From Planctomycetota bacterium (GTDB taxonomy: Bacteria > Planctomycetota > PUPC01 > DSUN01): a stretch of DNA of 8,690 nucleotides. Location of the stretch: assembly GCA_035384565.1 (NCBI GenBank), contig DAOOIT010000121.1, positions 1 through 8,690 on the forward strand, read 5' to 3'. A model generated the notes under the pieces. That model searched no databases and had not been told where the DNA came from. It was given only the letters and a program-made list of their open reading frames with translations. This document shows, piece by piece, positions 7,543-8,690 of this stretch; positions within the stretch are counted from its first letter, which is position 1, and every line of letters begins with the position of its first letter. A program made the translations under genes and the position numbers.

Positions 7543-8430
7543 ATGGGGAACCCAGCCAGGGCTACGTACGTAGACGCCCAGCTATACGCCATGCTCCAGG
7601 CAGTGCAGAAGCGCATGGCCCGGGACCCCGGCTGGCAGGTGGTGGCCCGTGGACGCGACTGGCTCTGCCCCTACTGCGGCGAGATAGGGTTCAGCGAGTA
7701 CGACCCGCAGAAGGCCCCCCGCAGAGTCCTCAAGCACCTGGTGCAGGAGTGCCCTCACTGGGGCGAGGAGGTCGGCACACGGTTCAGCGTGCGCCAGCTC
7801 CAGGTCAAGGCCCGCCGCCTCGAGATCGAGGACCTGCTGCGGACCAGCCGCGCCTGGCGCCTGACCGACGCGACCGGGAGCTGGTACTGCCCGTATTGCG
7901 CCGAGGCCACCTCGGTGATGTGGCGCCCCGATGCCGGGTCGCCCTCGCCCCCCGCAGAGGACGTGCACGCGCACCTGGAAACCTGCCCCGCAAACCGCGA
8001 TGGCCACGAGCCATACCCTGCCGATTTCCTCAGCGCCATCATCCACGACGTGGACAAGTACCGCCAGTACGTGGTCGCCGTGCGGTGCAGGATGGAACGC
8101 GAACCCGCCTGGCGCGAGGCCGATAGCCAGGGGCGATGGATCTGCCCCAAGTGCCACCAGGCGCTGCCGGGCGTGAACATGACCGAGACGGCGCAGCCGC
8201 TGGCGCTGGCGCCGCTGCGAATCGCCCGACACCTGATGGACGGCTGCAAGTCGGGAGTCGCCGGCACGCCCGCCGAGGTGGCCGCGCTCCTGGCAGCCGG
8301 TGAGCCTGTGCGCGCCGCGGAGACACTGCGTCGGGCTCAGAACACCTGCGACCACGACTACGGCCAGTGGTCCGACGTTGGCGCCGCGCAGCGCACATGC
8401 AAGAGCTGTGGGCACGTCGAGAAGGACTAA
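7543..8430 (+). CDS. Triple C2HC zinc-finger repeat protein, function unknown
   Basis: I do not recognise a named family for this 295-residue protein. It holds three repeats, each with a helix, a Trp-containing strand, a second Trp, then CPxC and a distal H-x(3,4)-C. The predicted zinc ligands are C42, C45, H65, C70; C116, C119, H144, C148; and C201, C204, H230, C235. Key Trp pairs are 31/40, 105/114 and 190/199. The repeats are spaced 74 and 85 residues apart. A fourth site at the C-terminus is formed by C269, H271, C286, C289 and possibly H291. There is no signal peptide or membrane segment, so it is probably cytoplasmic and may bind nucleic acid or protein. ATG at 7543 is chosen over the adjacent GTG at 7540 because AAGGGG (7532-7537) is 5 nt upstream. 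It has its own promoter and probably shares a transcript with the gene 39 bp downstream. Confidence 0.85.
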   Translation: MGNPARATYVDAQLYAMLQAVQKRMARDPGWQVVARGRDWLCPYCGEIGFSEYDPQKAPRRVLKHLVQECPHWGEEVGTRFSVRQLQVKARRLEIEDLLRTSRAWRLTDATGSWYCPYCAEATSVMWRPDAGSPSPPAEDVHAHLETCPANRDGHEPYPADFLSAIIHDVDKYRQYVVAVRCRMEREPAWREADSQGRWICPKCHQALPGVNMTETAQPLALAPLRIARHLMDGCKSGVAGTPAEVAALLAAGEPVRAAETLRRAQNTCDHDYGQWSDVGAAQRTCKSCGHVEKD

Positions 8431-8438
8431 TCAGCAAC

Positions 8439-8454
8439 CAGCGCCACGGCGCTG
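8439..8454 (+). other. Hairpin in the gap before the last gene
   Basis: CAGCGC (8439-8444), loop CACG and GCGCTG (8449-8454) make a perfect 6-bp stem that ends 2 nt before the ribosome binding site of the next gene. With no T-tract it is unlikely to terminate transcription. It could tune translation of the downstream gene, which is inference only. Confidence 0.3.
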
Positions 8455-8469
8455 CGAAAGGAACTCGCC

Positions 8470-8690
8470 ATGGAGAACGCTACCCAGACACCTACGCTGT
8501 TTGTTGCTCCGCCCTGCCTCATCCCGGCGCGTATGCGCTATCAGGCCGATGAGATTCTCGTCGCGGCGGCCACTGTTGATGGGGCTCCGGCGGCGCGAAC
8601 CATCAAGAATCCGCGCCAGGGGATGTTCAACGTCGTGGAGGACTCGACGCTGCAGGGGCTGGCGTGGCGCGTGGAAGGCATGACCGACCC
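8470..8690 (+). CDS. Unrecognised protein, 5' part (runs off the window)
   Basis: An open frame of 73 codons starts at ATG 8470 and continues past the end of the window without a stop. The start is well supported: AAAGGA at 8457-8462 lies 7 nt upstream. The visible N-terminus (MENATQTPTLFVAPPCLIPA) has no signal peptide or membrane segment and no motif I recognise. The amino-acid composition and GC-rich third positions look protein-like and match the upstream genes. It lies 39 bp after the zinc-finger gene with no promoter between them, so the two are probably co-transcribed. Confidence 0.75.
   Translation, partial: MENATQTPTLFVAPPCLIPARMRYQADEILVAAATVDGAPAARTIKNPRQGMFNVVEDSTLQGLAWRVEGMTD

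Overview
This is a GC-rich bacterial window. The organism cannot be named from the sequence. The gene content (PerR, KatG, a secreted GH42-like protein, a SagB-type flavoenzyme and a multi-zinc-finger protein), with high GC at third codon positions and clear sigma70-like promoters, would suit an environmental planctomycete-like or other PVC/FCB-type bacterium. That is an impression, not a demonstration.

Layout. Positions 1-54 are the end of a non-coding mobile element (MITE) that continues out of the window. A doubtful small minus-strand ORF (51-260) abuts it, followed by a 64-bp hairpin repeat (296-359). A strong promoter (411-439) and a candidate operator (443-467) lead into a PerR-type Fur regulator (480-956). 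A complete MITE (959-1243), whose left end matches 1-54 exactly in inverse orientation, lies between perR and katG. katG (1319-3514) encodes a full-length catalase-peroxidase with all key residues. A 743-bp gene-free stretch (3515-4257) holds a second copy of the 64-bp hairpin repeat and a pair of 40-bp direct repeats. A minus-strand secreted GH42-like protein (4258-6546) follows, with an apparently missing catalytic nucleophile motif. A short divergent promoter region (6547-6735) carries a sigma70-like promoter for that gene and a near-consensus sigma54 promoter facing the other way. On the plus strand come a SagB-type FMN dehydrogenase (6736-7458), a protein with three C2HC-type zinc-finger repeats plus a C-terminal zinc knuckle (7543-8430), and the first 73 codons of an unrecognised gene (8470 to the end).

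How the parts work together. perR and katG form a classic peroxide-stress pair: metal-loaded PerR would repress, and peroxide would relieve repression of the catalase. The MITE has landed in the gap between them, 2 bp after the perR stop and 75 bp before the katG start, so it may affect their co-transcription. The right half (SagB-like enzyme, zinc-finger protein, unknown gene) is a less familiar set. The zinc-finger gene has its own strong promoter and probably drives the gene after it. No YcaO cyclodehydratase or obvious precursor peptide is visible to make the SagB-like enzyme part of an azole-peptide pathway within this window.

The most novel items are the structured MITE and its inverted partner around perR, the paired hairpin repeats flanking the perR-katG block, and the triple-zinc-finger protein.
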